NCBI RefSeq assembly: GCF_040954835.1
Contig: NC_090711.1
Location: forward strand, 3,231,501-3,295,500
Direction of reading: 5' to 3'
Length of the DNA stretch: 64,000 nucleotides
DNA from: Lepisosteus oculatus
Taxonomy: Eukaryota > Chordata > Actinopteri > Semionotiformes > Lepisosteidae
In this document: piece after piece, positions 28,757 to 41,820 of the stretch
Position numbering within the stretch: the stretch's first letter is position 1
Layout of the letters: every line of letters begins with the position of its first letter
Position numbers and translations under genes: made by a program
The notes under the pieces: generated by a model
Told to the model about the DNA's origin: nothing
The model's input: the letters and a program-made list of their open reading frames with translations, nothing else
Database searches by the model: none

Positions 28757-31700
28757 GGCCGAGGGGCAACGAGAGGGGGGGCCGCACTGCGCGCAAGGTC
28801 ACCTGTCAGCTGCGTCAGTAGGGTGGTGTTGCTGGGGGCAGCAGGAGGGACAAAAAATAGTTTGCATGCTGGATTCCGGCCCTATCAGCTACGGCAGTGC
28901 TGTAAATATAGCACAGCAGTGGGGACTTTAATAGAACCTGATAAAAGAGCTCTTCAAGGCAGCACAGGCTGCACGCTTCTGGGAGCTAAAGAACAGGCCG
29001 TCACTCCCCAGTCTCGTCTGTCAAGTGGTGGTGGAAATATAGCAGGGCCCCGGTGATAACCCCAGGGAAAAGCTTTCCTTCTCCCAGTGACAGCCGGTCA
29101 GGAGCTCATGGGAAGAGCCCGTTCCAACAAGGCGATTCGGACCCTCTCATGTGACTCCACAGCAGAGCGGGGGACGAGCACAGGGGTCCAGCCAGGCACC
29201 GGGTTTCACTCTTGAAACTGTGCAGCAGGAGATTCTAGGTGATACCACAAAGTTCAAAACAAACACCAGATGTGCACATGGAGCAGATTCCACTGTTCTC
29301 CTCCATTAAACCCAGCGGTCAGATCCCGAACGCTCGTTCTCGTGCAAACTAGACGAAGTATGTTGTAGGCGTGGGATAAAGAGAAGGATTTACCACTCCA
29401 GCCCTGGAGAGCTGAAATCCAGTAGGTCTTAGATCTCCAGTGTCTAAAGAACAGGGGGAAGAGGTTACAGATGGGTCCAGTTAAGCTAATTAGATCAATT
29501 TGAAAAGTAAAGGGTGGGATGGAGAAAACCTGCACACACTGCAGTCCTGTAGGACCACATCTGTGTGCCCCTGGTGTGAAGAGTGATTTTTACTCCATTG
29601 CATGTATTCTCGACAGATTCCATTAAAATGACCCCCCAGTGTTTTGGGCTTCATGTCCCCCCTTGTGTGGAACAGGAACATGCCCATTGGGACTGCAGAG
29701 ACTCCTGTAGTCTAACCCTGCTCCCCTGCCTTTCTTCTAGTGCTTTTTCCCCACCAACCAGAAGAAAAAAAAAGTAATAAACATCCATGTGAAGAAATGG
29801 ATGGTTTAAAACAGTGTGGACCGTGCAAACATTTTTCTGGGATAATTATTTAATGCAAACGTAAGGCTGAGCTGAAGAGCGACTTCCTATGACGCCGGAC
29901 AAGCGCCTACGAACAGGTGTGAGGGACGAGAACAGATCTCGCCCACCTTGGCGATCCCGCTTGGCTTGTTTTCTTCCCAACTAATGAAAAGCTTTGTCAC
30001 CTGATCCGAGTGTGGAAGCCGGACGAGCGTGTTAATACCCCCCCCCGCGGCGCTGCGCTAATACATGCAGGTGACAGGAGCTGTCAGCAACACTCGCCCC
30101 CGGCCCGGAGCCGGGACGCCGTGGGGCAGATGTCCGAGGCAGGTGTCAGGGACATGGTGTAGCGAGAGCAGATGACGCAGATCAGACGTTACTCCAGAAA
30201 CGCGGAAAACGCACAGCGAGGATAAAAGCGGCGAGGACGCAGCTGACACGTAGGGGGAATATCTACCTCAAATTGATCACCCCCCCTCCCGACAACGTGG
30301 TGCTCTAGAAGCGTGCGGAGCCGGAGACACCGGTACAAGCACCAACACCGGCAGGCTGGTCTGCATTGTACCACGGGAAGGGCTGCTGCGGTCGAATTCA
30401 CTCGCTTCCTGACGCGAAATAAAAAACAGACAGAGCTGCGTGGAAGTACATGCAAGACCCGTAGTCGCATGACAGATGAGGGAGGAAAAACTGCCCAGAA
30501 AATGGAAAAGTTGAATGAAAGCTTGTTAAGAGATCCGAACTGAATCGCCCTTGGTCATGTTGTGTAAAGCTATGCAATAATAAGGTGACATCCTCGGAGC
30601 TTAAAAACGTTTAAAATGGTAGTCCTGCATTGTTTTCAAACATCTCTTAACTGAATTTGTCATTACTTCACTTGTGATGAATGGAATGAACTTCAGGCAA
30701 GGCCAGACTGCACAAACCCTGAGTAATGTAGCCAGGACACTGAGGTTAGCATCCCTCTCCAGCAGGACCTCGGTGTAAAGTCTCATGTGAAGTTCGGCAC
30801 CACCTACCCCACTGGGCCCACAGTCCCGATGCTGGGTCTTTGGTGTGGAAATTCTGGTCCATGAGACAAAGAGCATCATGCGGTAGAATACTTGATTTAC
30901 TGGGGTTAGTGTCAACTGCTGTTCATGGGTTAAATCAAGACAATCCACCTACAAGGACATCAGGATCTTTTAGTAACTGCGCAGGTGGCACGATACAGCA
31001 TTAAAAGCAGACCTAAGTCATGAATTTGAAAAATAAACCTCAACTAGCAGGCCACCTGGGGTATGGGTAGTCCGAGAAATATATACTTTTAGTTCAAATG
31101 GTATTTTTTTAGTTGGTTTATATTGACAATCAGTCTCAAAGCTCGCTCCTACTGGTGCGTCACATTCCACAGGCACAGCCGCCCGTCCAGCTGGGAGAAA
31201 CCTGAAGCCCCACTGTTGCGCCATCCGTTTTTAAAAGCTCCCGGGGCGGGGATGCAGAATGTTAATCTCCCCGTCCAGAACAGGCTGTTCCCAAAGCGGG
31301 CCAGCTCGGAGAAGCATGCCACCGTCCGCTGCCACAGCCACTTAAACTGCCAACCTCGTTTTAATGATCTGCAGAGTCACCCCCGGGTCAGCAATTTATT
31401 GCCCACCTGTGCTACAGAATTAAAAGCCAGAGCAGCGCCGAATAAGGGACAAGAATTCTGACACACAGGAAGTCTTTCAATGCCTCCAATTTAAAATATT
31501 ACTTTCAAAATTGTGCCTGTACAACTAGGTTATTCAAAGCATTATCACAGTAGGTACTTCATAGGGGGTACCACACTCAAGTTACTAAAGCTACTAATGT
31601 AACATTTAAGGCTACTAATAGCAAAGGAATACATTTTATGAACACCAAGGCAGCTCACCCTTTGAGGATGAGACTTACACCATCTAGTGGGTTCAGAAGG

Positions 31701-32480
31701 CATGTGCTTGAAACGGCTGAGCAAATTCCTCATGCAAGGAAATCTATTCACCCCTGATCAAAAAGCTTCATATTCCTGACAAGGATCCCGACGACCCTGA
31801 GCTCCTTCAGGAAGTGCAGGGCACAAGGCGGATCTACACTTTGATTGGGAGAGTGGATGACACACACAGGGAATATCGCGAGTCTGCCCCCTCCACCTCA
31901 AACCAGCTAGTGTACCTTAATGGGACCTGCCTTCAAAGGTTCCAAGACATTCAGAACAGAGTTTAAGAAACCCAGTCTAGGCTCAGATTCCTCTGTTCAA
32001 CACTTTACATTTCCCCACTGACCACTGACTTAAGGAACGAGTGATTTGATATCTAACTCCATTAATCAATCAAGATCAGACATGCAATGAAAGCCAGTTG
32101 AAGACTGGAGCTTTATACTCCCCAGTTTAAGATGGAAAACGGTGGTGTGGATTAACACAAAAACAAGGCAAAAGGATAATCCCGACCTGGTAAAACCCCT
32201 GCATTCTGGTTTACGCTCCAAATTGTTAATCCCAGGCTATTTACAATTGATGAAGATCTCTTTACATCTTTGAGGACCTACAACTCATCATGCAGAACCG
32301 CCTTTACAATTTGGCGGTTAACCTACAGAACCTGCTGAACCGAGGCCTTCCAGGAAGAGGGTTGAAGACCCCCTAGGGCAGCAGGACCACCAAACTGAGT
32401 ACCCCAGAGTAAAGAACCTTTGATTTACAGGTCACAGGCATTAAAAAAAAAAATCATTAAAAAAAACGAAGTGACGAACA
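28757..32480. other. Intergenic region between MYLK2 and TPX2
   Basis: This holds the upstream side of MYLK2 and the downstream side of TPX2. I see no convincing gene. A moderately CpG-rich zone lies at about 29880-30470. A fragment related to the 16850 repeat lies near 29390-29430. An 81-codon frame without ATG (31721-31966) is noted in the findings. Confidence 0.45.
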
Positions 32481-32495
32481 TGTTTCAGAAGTCTG

Positions 32496-32501
32496 TTTAT
32501 T
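32496..32501 (-). other. TPX2: Candidate TPX2 poly(A) signal
   Basis: AATAAA on the minus strand, about 560 bases after the TPX2 stop at 33059, in a plausible place for the end of the 3' UTR. Confidence 0.5.
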
Positions 32502-33058
32502 CAAAGGAATAGGTATAGTATTTATACATACTAGCGAACAAGACCCTAAAACATTTAGTCAGGTTATTTACATATCAGAAGGATCACAAATCACTTCGGT
32601 ATCCCAAAATGCAAACAAGAAATAAAAACGTGAACTTTACATTTATGGTAAAAAGAACAGAGGAAAAGCATTCTGGGAACAGCAAGTACAGGGTTAGGGT
32701 TATGGACTGCACATTGATACTGGAGCAGGTTGAAAGCCAGTAACATGTGGATGATTAATTTTCTGCAATACGGCCTTTTCCTACACCAGACATCCAACTT
32801 TCCCAATACTAGCCAAAGAATTTCAAACAAGTGACTGACCAGCTTGGTCACAGGACACTAAAGGTGTCATTTAAATGGTCTGAGGTCATGGGAGCAACAG
32901 GAAAACTATGCTAGGAATAAAAATGCCAGAAAGCCAAGTTATTATTCAACTAAAAAGTCCTTAATAAGGATAAAAAAGTTCTTTAAAGTTACTGATGGCC
33001 AGATTTAAGAGCCTTATGTTGGCCTGGAGTCTCAGCTTGCATAAAGTAGCTCATCACT

Positions 33059-36000
33059 TCACACACGGAATCGGTCTGAGAAATTGGGGGACTGAGGAAC
33101 TGTGAGCGAAACCTCGCTTTTCTTCAACTCCAATGGCTTGTAACGTCTGACTGGTTGAGCTTTGTGCACCTGCAAGAGTGCAAAAAGAATCCAGGTCAGG
33201 GCAGAAAGGAATACGATGGGCAACCATAGCAACGCTTTTTACACAGATCGTAGGGTACATTTGAGTTTTCCACTTAAGTTAGGCTGATTCTTTTAAACTA
33301 CAAGGGCTAACAGCAGGTTAAATTTAAAGACAAAAATCAAAATGCAAGTTAAAAAAATGTAGCACCAACAAGTTTCGCAGACCTTCCATGCTGTAAAACA
33401 ACTGAAAGACTACCAGTTGCAGGAAAAAGTCAGGGGGCACCAAGGAGCTGAAACGCCTACCTGCTCCTGGCGGAGTCTCGATATCTCCTCCTTTGCCTTC
33501 TCCTCCTGCTCCCTCCTCTCCTCCTCTTCCTTCAGCGCCCTTTGCCTCTCTTTCTCTGCGACAATGTGATCAAACTCCATTCGTTCTTTCGCCCGCCGCT
33601 CTGTAGACAACTGAAATCCCTCTGTCACTACGGAATTAGAAAGGGCCTCTAAGTATAGAAAGAAAATGGGGGGAAAAAATTGGAAAGTAAAACCGAACCC
33701 CAAAACAAGCCAGGAAAAGTGTGCAGCTGAAATAGTTCACCATGTTGCATGTTGACAGCAGCACTGCTTCTCTCAATAGTTGCGAGATGCACGTGTATCG
33801 GTGCAACAATGAGAAATACTCGAGCTCTTGTGCACTCGAACCACCCTTACCCAGCTGAGAACAGGTTTCACAAAAACCTCTACAATACCTGTAGTTGGTC
33901 TGTTCTCCTTTTTGGGAACGAAGGGCTCCTTGTGGGTGACGGTGTTGGGACGCGCCCTGAAGGAGGCAGCCTCGGCCTGCTGCCTCAACTCTTCCTTAAG
34001 CTGCAAAAGAAAGGTCAAGCTTTTTCAGCCACAGAGGAGCCCGGATTCTGGGAGGCAGGCAGGCGTCCCGGCATAAAAACGGACATCGGACACTCAAGTT
34101 CAAAAGAGCATCCAAACAGCACAGGCTAGTTGAACACTACCCCCGACAGATCCCAAAACCGGAAGACCCGGACGTTCACGACGACTTCGGAAGGCTCACC
34201 GCTTGCTCCCAGTGTTCGGTCTTCTTGGCGCCCCGCTCATCGATGAGCAGTTTGAAGGGCTGCACCTTGGTGGCTTCAGCCACCTTCTTCTCGGGCAAGT
34301 GGACTTCACTGAAGTCAGGCAGCGGCTGAGCTTTGAAGTTGGGAACCTTCAAAATAAAGTTGTGTGCATGGGGGTGAATTCAACCGGCTGCTGCGTTTTA
34401 CAGAAAACAGCTTGGATCGTGAGGAGCGTCATTAACAGGGGTTTCTGAGCAAGCGAGAATACTGAACGTGAAAAGGGGAGCGGTTTTAGCTGTCCATTAG
34501 GAAGGGTCACAAGGCAGAGGGGAAAAAAAGAAAACCGTTCATAATAGTTACCTCCTCATGGCGAAGCTCCTCCAATTTCTTTTCTTTGAGAGCCAGTCTC
34601 TCGCGCTCGCGGGCATCAAATGAAAACGGACACACTTCCACATGTTTATTTTCCAGGGGTTTGGGTTGGAAAGGAAGTCCAAAGTGCGGCATTGGATGGG
34701 CCTTAATCACAGGACACTCCTTCTCCTGGAACGACAGACGCATTTTAATAAAAACTCTAAAACGGCTGCTTGAACAGTTGAACTCTAAATGAGAATAATA
34801 ACGTACCTCCTCCTTCCTGGTCTCGATGCGGACCCTGTTCTTCAGCGCAAAAGCTGGAGACTGTGGTACCGTTGGGGGTAAGTGCTTCTTCTCGGGCACA
34901 CCCTGTTATACAGGAAAGAGTTTGTAAGACAAACTGCCGCCCAGCTGGAGCTCTCAGGTGACTAGACTGGCACGGAAGTCCCCGGCTCAGGTCGGTATCC
35001 CCCCCAGTGATGAGACATGATCGGCTGCACACTGCTAGGGTAGAGCTGGGACCGACTGGCCAGGGCAGCATTCCAGCTCAGGATGATGTCACTGGGAAAC
35101 ACCGTTTACACTCACAGGTGAGACAGTGCCAAGTCTAGAGCCCAGACGAATAATGTCTCCACATCAGCACAGGAGTGGCAGCCATAACGCTGAGGAATAC
35201 ACAACTGGTGCTTTTCTAAATAGTTTGTGAAGGAAAAGCATAAGATTTAAACTCAAAGCTGTAGTACATCTGTATCACAAGACACCAGCAAGTCTTCTGA
35301 ACAGACTTCTTTAGAATTAAAACCTCGTTAGCAGCCATTGCAAATATTAGAAATATGAGATTCTGCAATGCATATTAATGACATGCAAAGCAACATGGGT
35401 TTTAATTAAATGTACAGCAAATGGAGCTTTCTCATTACAATAGGAAGACAGAATACCTGGCCACTAAACACTGATTCTTCAGTCATCAGTAAAACCTTGA
35501 ACGATTGGTACCGATTCGACGTGCAAAAACATTAGACTCAAGATTCACCAAGATCAAGCCAGGGTGAAAAGGCAACGTACCACGACATCTTCAAGTATCT
35601 TCACAGGCAGTGGTCTTGAATGGAAAGTATACTCGTCCTGGGCCTCTGGCTTCTTGCTGGCCTCCCTCTCCTGCAGTCTCTTCTCGATCTCCAGGTCGAA
35701 GCCGATGGGCTGGGTGGATTCCTTCACAGGAGGCTTCTTCGGCACAAGAGCTCCATCCAGGACTTTGCGATTCAGCTCCAGTGCTTTAAACTTGAACCTG
35801 AGAGGACATGGAACAAGAAGAAATGAAGGATGGAGGACAAGCTTGACCTAACAAAAACCGGAAGGCAGCCGACTGGCTTTTCGGCACACTAAAAGCCATA
35901 CAAAATGGAACACCTTTAAGATGGTTCAAACGTAACCCCTTCTGTACCTTTTGGATTTCAGCTGTAAACATCCATATTTGTAACAGCAAATTCACAGCTC

Positions 36001-39000
36001 AGCATGTCACTTAGCAAAAAAGGGCGACTTTTTGTCACACAAATACTTACTGGTGAATCTGCTCTATCTCCTCTGCCTCTATCTCAGCAGTGCTCTTCAC
36101 GAACAAAGGCCGGGTCCGCTTCCTGGTCAGCAGCTGGGGCGTCTTGGGATCGGTTATCTTTAGTTTGATATTCTTCACAGGCGAGGGACCTGAAAGCAAA
36201 ATAAACTCTCCATCACTCAAAGACTGACATGCCTGGAAACATGTTCAACACATGACATCAGTAAAACATTTTTCGTAAGTTTTTACGAAAAGACTAATAC
36301 ATGGGTGCAAAACTCTCAGAATATTAATATACACTACTGAATATATTAATATACAAAACCACAAAAAAGGGACTTGTTTTAGAGATCAAAATTCCTTTGG
36401 GCACACATCCACTTACAGACAGAGAAGGATCAGTCCGATTCCTTCCATGATTAAATGAAACATCCTATACTGCGAGAAGCGCTAAACAGCCATACACCAA
36501 ATATTAATTAACATTAATAATAATAATAATAATAATTGCTTACACTTATATAGCGCTTTTTCTGGACACTCCACTAAAAGCACTTTACAGGTAATGGGGA
36601 TCCCCTCCACCACCACCAATGTGCAGCCCCACCTGGATGATGCGACGGCAGCCATAGTGCGCCAGAACGCTCCCCACACACCAGCTCTCAGTGGGGAGGA
36701 GAGCAGAGTAATGAAGCCAATTCACAGAGGGGGATTGTTAGGAGGCCATGATTGATAACAGCCGATGGGGAAATTTGGCCAGGATGCCGGGGTTACACCC
36801 CTACTCTTCTCGAGAAACGCCCTGGGATTTTTAATGACCACAGAGAGTCAGGACCTCGGTTTTATGTCTCATCCGAAGGACGGCGCCTGTTTACAGTATA
36901 GTGTCCCCGTCACTATACTGGGGCATTAGGACCCACATGAGCCGCAGGGTGAGCGCCCCCTGCTGGCCCCACTAACGCCTCTTCCAGCAGCAACCTTAGT
37001 TTTTCCCAGGAGGTCTCCCATCTAGGTACTGACCAGGCTCACACCCGCTGAGCTCCAGTGGGTTGCCAGTTGTGAGTTGCAGGGTGAGTTAATGTAAGAG
37101 ACATTACCCTTCTCTTCCTTCTGTCGGCTCCGCAGGTGATACCGGGCAGGAGTGCGTTTCTGAAACTGCTCGATCTGTTGCGCCATGGGGACGTAAGCCG
37201 TTTCCTCGAACTTCCTTTTTGTGCCGCTGGACAGGTTGAAAGGCTTGGGAATGGTGTGGCCTTTTGAAACCTTTGCCTGAAACACAACATTTGCATCCTC
37301 ACAAACAAAGAAGTAAATCTTACATAGGACCCTGAAAGAGCAAGGGAGGAGTGTCCTACAGGCATGCAAACCACGTGAAGAAAGAAAAGGTACACACAGG
37401 CGAAGGTGGGTGCTTCCGAAGTTGGGCCGCAAAATCCACCTCTTTGTAGCTCGTGTCCGATTGGTGGTCACCATGCGGCTTAATCCGGTCATCCGTGCGA
37501 AAGTGGAAGTCCACAGGAACGGTATGGGGAATGACGGTCTTTTTAGCCGGCTGACCTAAAGAAAAAAAGGAACAAGTGAAAGGTTTTTTTTCCCCCCCAC
37601 GCTGAAAAGAAGAGAAACGTTTCGGCTGTGGAGCCTTCTTCAGGTGTGGGGAAGAAAGAAAACCGGCAGTTGATAAAGCAGGGGAGAGCAAAAGCCGGGA
37701 GCAGGGGGGAAAACAGTTATCAACACTCAGGTCTGTCACTGAGAGAAGGGGGGAGGTGTGATCCTAGTCTCAGAATAGTTCTGGTTTGCTTGAACTTCCA
37801 AGAAAGAACCAAAAAAGCCATTTAGAGAACCTAGAAGACTACTAGCAACTGACTGAAGAGCTGCAGCACAAGACATGTCTCACCAAGGAGGTGACAGAAA
37901 TACGACTACTTTGTATCAATGCAACTAGAACTCTGAAGCAAGATTTCAGTGACAAAACCTACAGTCTTTCAAACCAATCATCGTTAGTTCAGATAGTTTT
38001 AACAAATAGCTAGCAGACACCCATTCAGACTTAAAACAGGAATCCTACTGCACCACGTTAACTGCACTGAGACTCGAAAGTAACTGAACGAAGGGTGATG
38101 TGGCGATAGAAGAACTACCATGCTTGGGGTTCATTGGCCAAACAGTTTTTCCGAGTGGCGTTTGAGAAGTCTGAATAACATTGGCTAAATATTACCAATT
38201 TGTCAGAATTTGAGAGTTTCTTGTTTTCAGAAAGGGAGGGGAAGCTATCAAGACTCACTTCCAGCAATGGCAGCCTTGAAGGTGGTCTCATTCTTCTTCC
38301 GCTGCTCGGCCACCTCCTTCTGGAGACTGTGGATCTTCTCCAGCTCCTGCTGCTCTGTGCTTTTAAACTTGGCCGACGAGTTGCTTCTCCTTCAAGTATG
38401 AAGAAAAGGCAAGATGCTCCGAATTCCGTGGTAGTTTCTCACAGCCTCGGTCCAGTTATTACATAAAAGCAAACTTTACAAGAAAACTCTGAACCCCAGA
38501 TGGGCCTTAAATGCTTTTGCAATATGGATTAGGAACCTTTTGCTCGTCTAACTTGCAAATCACTTACTTGAGCACAGTTGGTGTGGTCGATCGTAATCTG
38601 CCTTTAGTTTGGGACTCATTAGCCCACCTGGTGGTTTCTGAAATCGTCTCTTCCCGAGTAGTATGGTTTGCACTCCTATTAAAATTAAAGAAAACTGTCA
38701 GTCATTTCCACATTCATCCAGGCACAAATCAAGTATCCCGGGGTGTAATACATTTGAAAAGCTAAACCCTTAGAAAAAGTGAACAGCAGAGTGCTCCAAC
38801 TCCCAGCGTCACCACTGTACACCCTAGTGTGACAAAGGCAAAAGTGAATTACCTTTTTATTCGATGAGGCACATTTGCTCTTGACAGCTGAGGTAGATTT
38901 AAATTTCTGCTAGAAGTTGAGCAAAAATGCAACCCAAAGTTTTAATGGACAATCACTACACAAGTTAAAAAGATTCTTTAGGATTTTCAAACAAAGGAAA

Positions 39001-40783
39001 AACTACACATGCATTATTAACTAAGATTAATGTAAATAAAAGTCTGGTTGTCCAGAGGACTCTTTTCAGAACTGACCAGGCCCACCTTTGCTCAGCTTCC
39101 TGTTGCCATTAAAAATGTATATGGTGCATGCAGCCCTGAATTAAATTATTGCAAGCAGTCTCTCCTTACTGCCTCTGCCCAATTACCTACATGTCTCTCT
39201 GCCTTTGCCTGCCTAATCAATGGATTTCCATCCAACACTGAACGTTCAAACACAGGGGCACAACATGGGCTCAGTCTGCCTTGTTTTACTCTGGTGTGGA
39301 ATTAGTTTACCTCTATCTAGCTCTTGGTTATGGCTGATAAGTGCAAAAAGCATAAAGCAAGGATGATCAACCAGGTGGGCCGAATTACTCCTCTCAACAA
39401 AGCTGTGATAGAGAATACAGCATTCACGTGCCTCTGGTTATGCCAGCCACTTGGGAATATCATTAGAAATCACGTACAAGTTGGGGGTTATGAATAATAA
39501 TTTCACTTACTCACTAAACTGCTCGGTCAATTGCTGATTTTTACCAGTTTCATAACATTATATTAATACCTGTTGTCAGTAATGAGATTTTATACATGAA
39601 AACATTGTTTGCTAGAACTCAAAGTTCAATTACTGCTACATGCTGTACGGCACAGATCAACAACAAAAAAAGAAAATCCAGGCATCGTCGAGTTCCTTTG
39701 AGATTACCTTTTTCTTAGTTTTTTAACAGGAGGGTCTCCTGCATGAGGAACAGTGGCTGCTGCACTCCTCCTCTTTTCCTCACGAATTTTGGCCATTTGC
39801 TTCCGCTGGTTTTCCATCTTCTGATGGCCGGACAATCTTTTAGAAACTCTAAACGGGTGAGGGACAGAGCAGTCAACGCCAACAAGAAAGTTAAAAAGTG
39901 TTTTCCTGAATTCAGAGGGTTTTTTTTCCCCCCGCCCTTGGTGGACAGTGCACAGTGATCTGTAATTTCACACCATGTGGAACTCTGAGAAGCTATCCGC
40001 CAAGTAAAAATTCACCAGCTCTTGGGGAGATCCATGCCACGGGTGAACGAAGTGGCACTCAGATCAGCAATTTCCAAAACCGGAAAGCACAGTCCAACAG
40101 AACAGGACAAGACTGTGCATTTCTCCCCCCATCCCATTTTTAATTCCAGCATGTAAGACTGTCTGACAGAGGCTCCTCCTACCTCCTGGGCTGTGCTGGA
40201 AGAGCCTTTCTCTGAGGCTGGTTGTCTGTAGATGGCCAGTGGCTCCAGGAGGTCACCAAGTTTGAAGAAACAGCAGGAGCAGACGGTTTCTCTCCTTCGG
40301 CGCCGCACTCTGAAAGGGGACATCACCCAGAAAGCTGGAATAGCTTGCCCTGAAGTTGCTTTAACCAAGAGGAAAACGACCTTGCTTTCACTTAAGGATG
40401 TTATGGTAGTGACAAATAAACATGCTTGCCTGTCCCGCGATTGGCATCGTGCACCATGGGTAAAACAAAGGCTTTGGGCACATCGGTCTTTGCTTCTCCC
40501 TTAGCCTTAAACGGAGTGGTATGCAAATCCATCGTCTTGGACTCTGGCTCAGCTATCTGGTCTGAAAGCAATAACAGATGTTTCAGACAACAAAAGGCAG
40601 GCAAGCCCAGATATAACCAGCTTACAAAGAAAGAGGAGGGTGTAAAAAACGCGAAAAGCCCGAGACGGTCTTACCGAACCAGTGATCTGCATTGTCCTCC
40701 CTGTCCAGGGACTTGAAATCAATCACGACCGAAGGCGCGTCAAACTCATAATCGGCCATCGACACCTCCTGCTGCATGTCCAT
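33059..40783 (-). CDS. TPX2: TPX2, spindle assembly factor and Aurora A activator
   Basis: A microtubule-binding protein released by Ran-GTP around chromosomes; it nucleates spindle microtubules and binds Aurora A. Seventeen coding exons: 40783-40675, 40561-40430, 40309-40183, 39848-39708, 38909-38853, 38675-38568, 38389-38259, 37555-37398, 37276-37108, 36189-36051, 35797-35581, 34902-34807, 34725-34552, 34346-34200, 34000-33889, 33627-33461, 33169-33059. All phases agree and the lengths sum to 2295 bases, 764 residues plus stop (human 747). The N-terminus [18 protein letters not shown] with HWFD matches the Aurora A binding segment. TPX2 repeats include [43 protein letters not shown] and [10 protein letters not shown]; the C-terminus [15 protein letters not shown] matches the Eg5-binding tail. 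The intron after the second coding exon is GC-AG (CAG|GCAAGC). The exon starting 38909 has a tandem TAG-CAG acceptor. Confidence 0.97.
36513..37085 (-). mobile_element. 5S-rRNA-derived SINE (SINE3-like), full length
   Basis: On the minus strand the head contains GCCTGGTCAGTACCTAGATG followed by GGAGACCTCCTGGGA, the internal promoter of 5S rRNA. The body has 'gccccagtatagtgacgggg' and 'taaaaatcccagggcg', and the tail is (TTA)n-like. It lies in the TPX2 intron between 37108 and 36189, in the same sense as the gene. It is not a 5S gene because only the promoter part is 5S-like. Confidence 0.85.
37560..37648 (-). repeat. Copy of the hammerhead-like dispersed repeat at a TPX2 splice acceptor
   Basis: Reading the minus strand: ACACCTGAAGAAGGCTCCAC, AGCCGAAACG, a TTCTTTTCAG stretch, then CACTTGTTCC and a T-rich end leading straight into the acceptor of the exon 37555-37398. 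The order and sequence match the arms of the 14.5-kb inverted repeat. Confidence 0.75.
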
Positions 40784-40810
40784 CTCTCCGCCGTGCCGAG
40801 CTCCTCTGTC

Positions 40811-41686
40811 CCTACTGGGGGGGAAAAAGTTTTAAAATCGATAAAACCTTACATCCCGAGTGCAGCACCTGCCTTCTTTTCCCGACTGATTTTTATCCCT
40901 ACAGCGGTATACACTATCCAGTCGTATCCCTGGAATATTATAGTATGTATTTATAAATATTTAAGGGGGGGGGGTGCTCACTTTGCAGATGGGAAAAGTC
41001 CTTCTTCCGGTGGAGGGACAGACTCACTGCCAGCGGATTGGAGACGCGCAATTTCAAAGTTTTGACCGAACCGCCTCCCGACGCCCAGACCACACCAAGT
41101 ACGTTTTGCTCTCTCCTTTCACCTGACTGAATTTTTGGGGTGACTTCTTTTTTTAAAAAAAAAATCAAGGTGGAAGCCCATCCGGGCTTACCTAACAACC
41201 CATGTTTGAGCTAAAGATTCCTCCTACACGCTTAAGAGTCCGATCAGAAAGAGGGGGGTCTAGTTTGAAGCGATCACGGGCAGGAAAAAAAAAACACATA
41301 TACCTGCATGAAGCGTTATTTATGTCCTATCCTATTTACTTGGGTATAGCATATGAAAAAAGGCGATGTCCGCCTTAGACGACGACGCTGACTGAAGCAA
41401 ATCGAGATGCTGTCGTTAAGGTGAACCTATTCCTACGCAGAATCCTTTCTTTTTCAATACTTCAGCAGTATTTTTCCACCCCCAAGAGATTACATAACTG
41501 TATAGAAACAATCCACCCGACACCCCCAGCAAAAAAAAAAACCCAAACAATACTGGTCGGGTCCGACACAGCTCGGCGTCTAGGCCAAACAACAAAGTAG
41601 CCCTAACTACTCATTTCAGCCACAAAACCAGCAAGGTACGTCAACTCACATAAAAGACGTGTATTTTAAATGCACGATTACATACC
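40811..41686 (-). other. TPX2: TPX2 5' UTR intron
   Basis: The ATG exon begins at 40811 or 40814 after a C-rich tract and a CAGTAG double acceptor. A donor GGAACAG|GTATGT at 41686 fits the upstream noncoding exon. Nothing else is recognised between them. Confidence 0.55.
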
Positions 41687-41780
41687 TGTTCCAAAGTTTC
41701 TTCCCTGATGAGTAAGAAATCCACTGTATTTAAAGAAAAGTTATAACTCTCCCCCGTCCTTACTTTACTTGCTCTGCAGA
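41686..41780 (-). other. TPX2: TPX2 noncoding first exon (5' UTR)
   Basis: A good donor at 41686 closes an exon whose 5' end must lie a little below the promoter elements at 41821-41889. The start coordinate is an estimate. Confidence 0.5.
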
Positions 41781-41820
41781 AAATGTCTGTCTGCTAACAC
41801 CGCCCCTAGCGCCGTTATCA

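Noticed and set aside
30601-30948. Minus-strand 115-codon frame
   Set aside because: No recognisable domain or splice context; likely chance.
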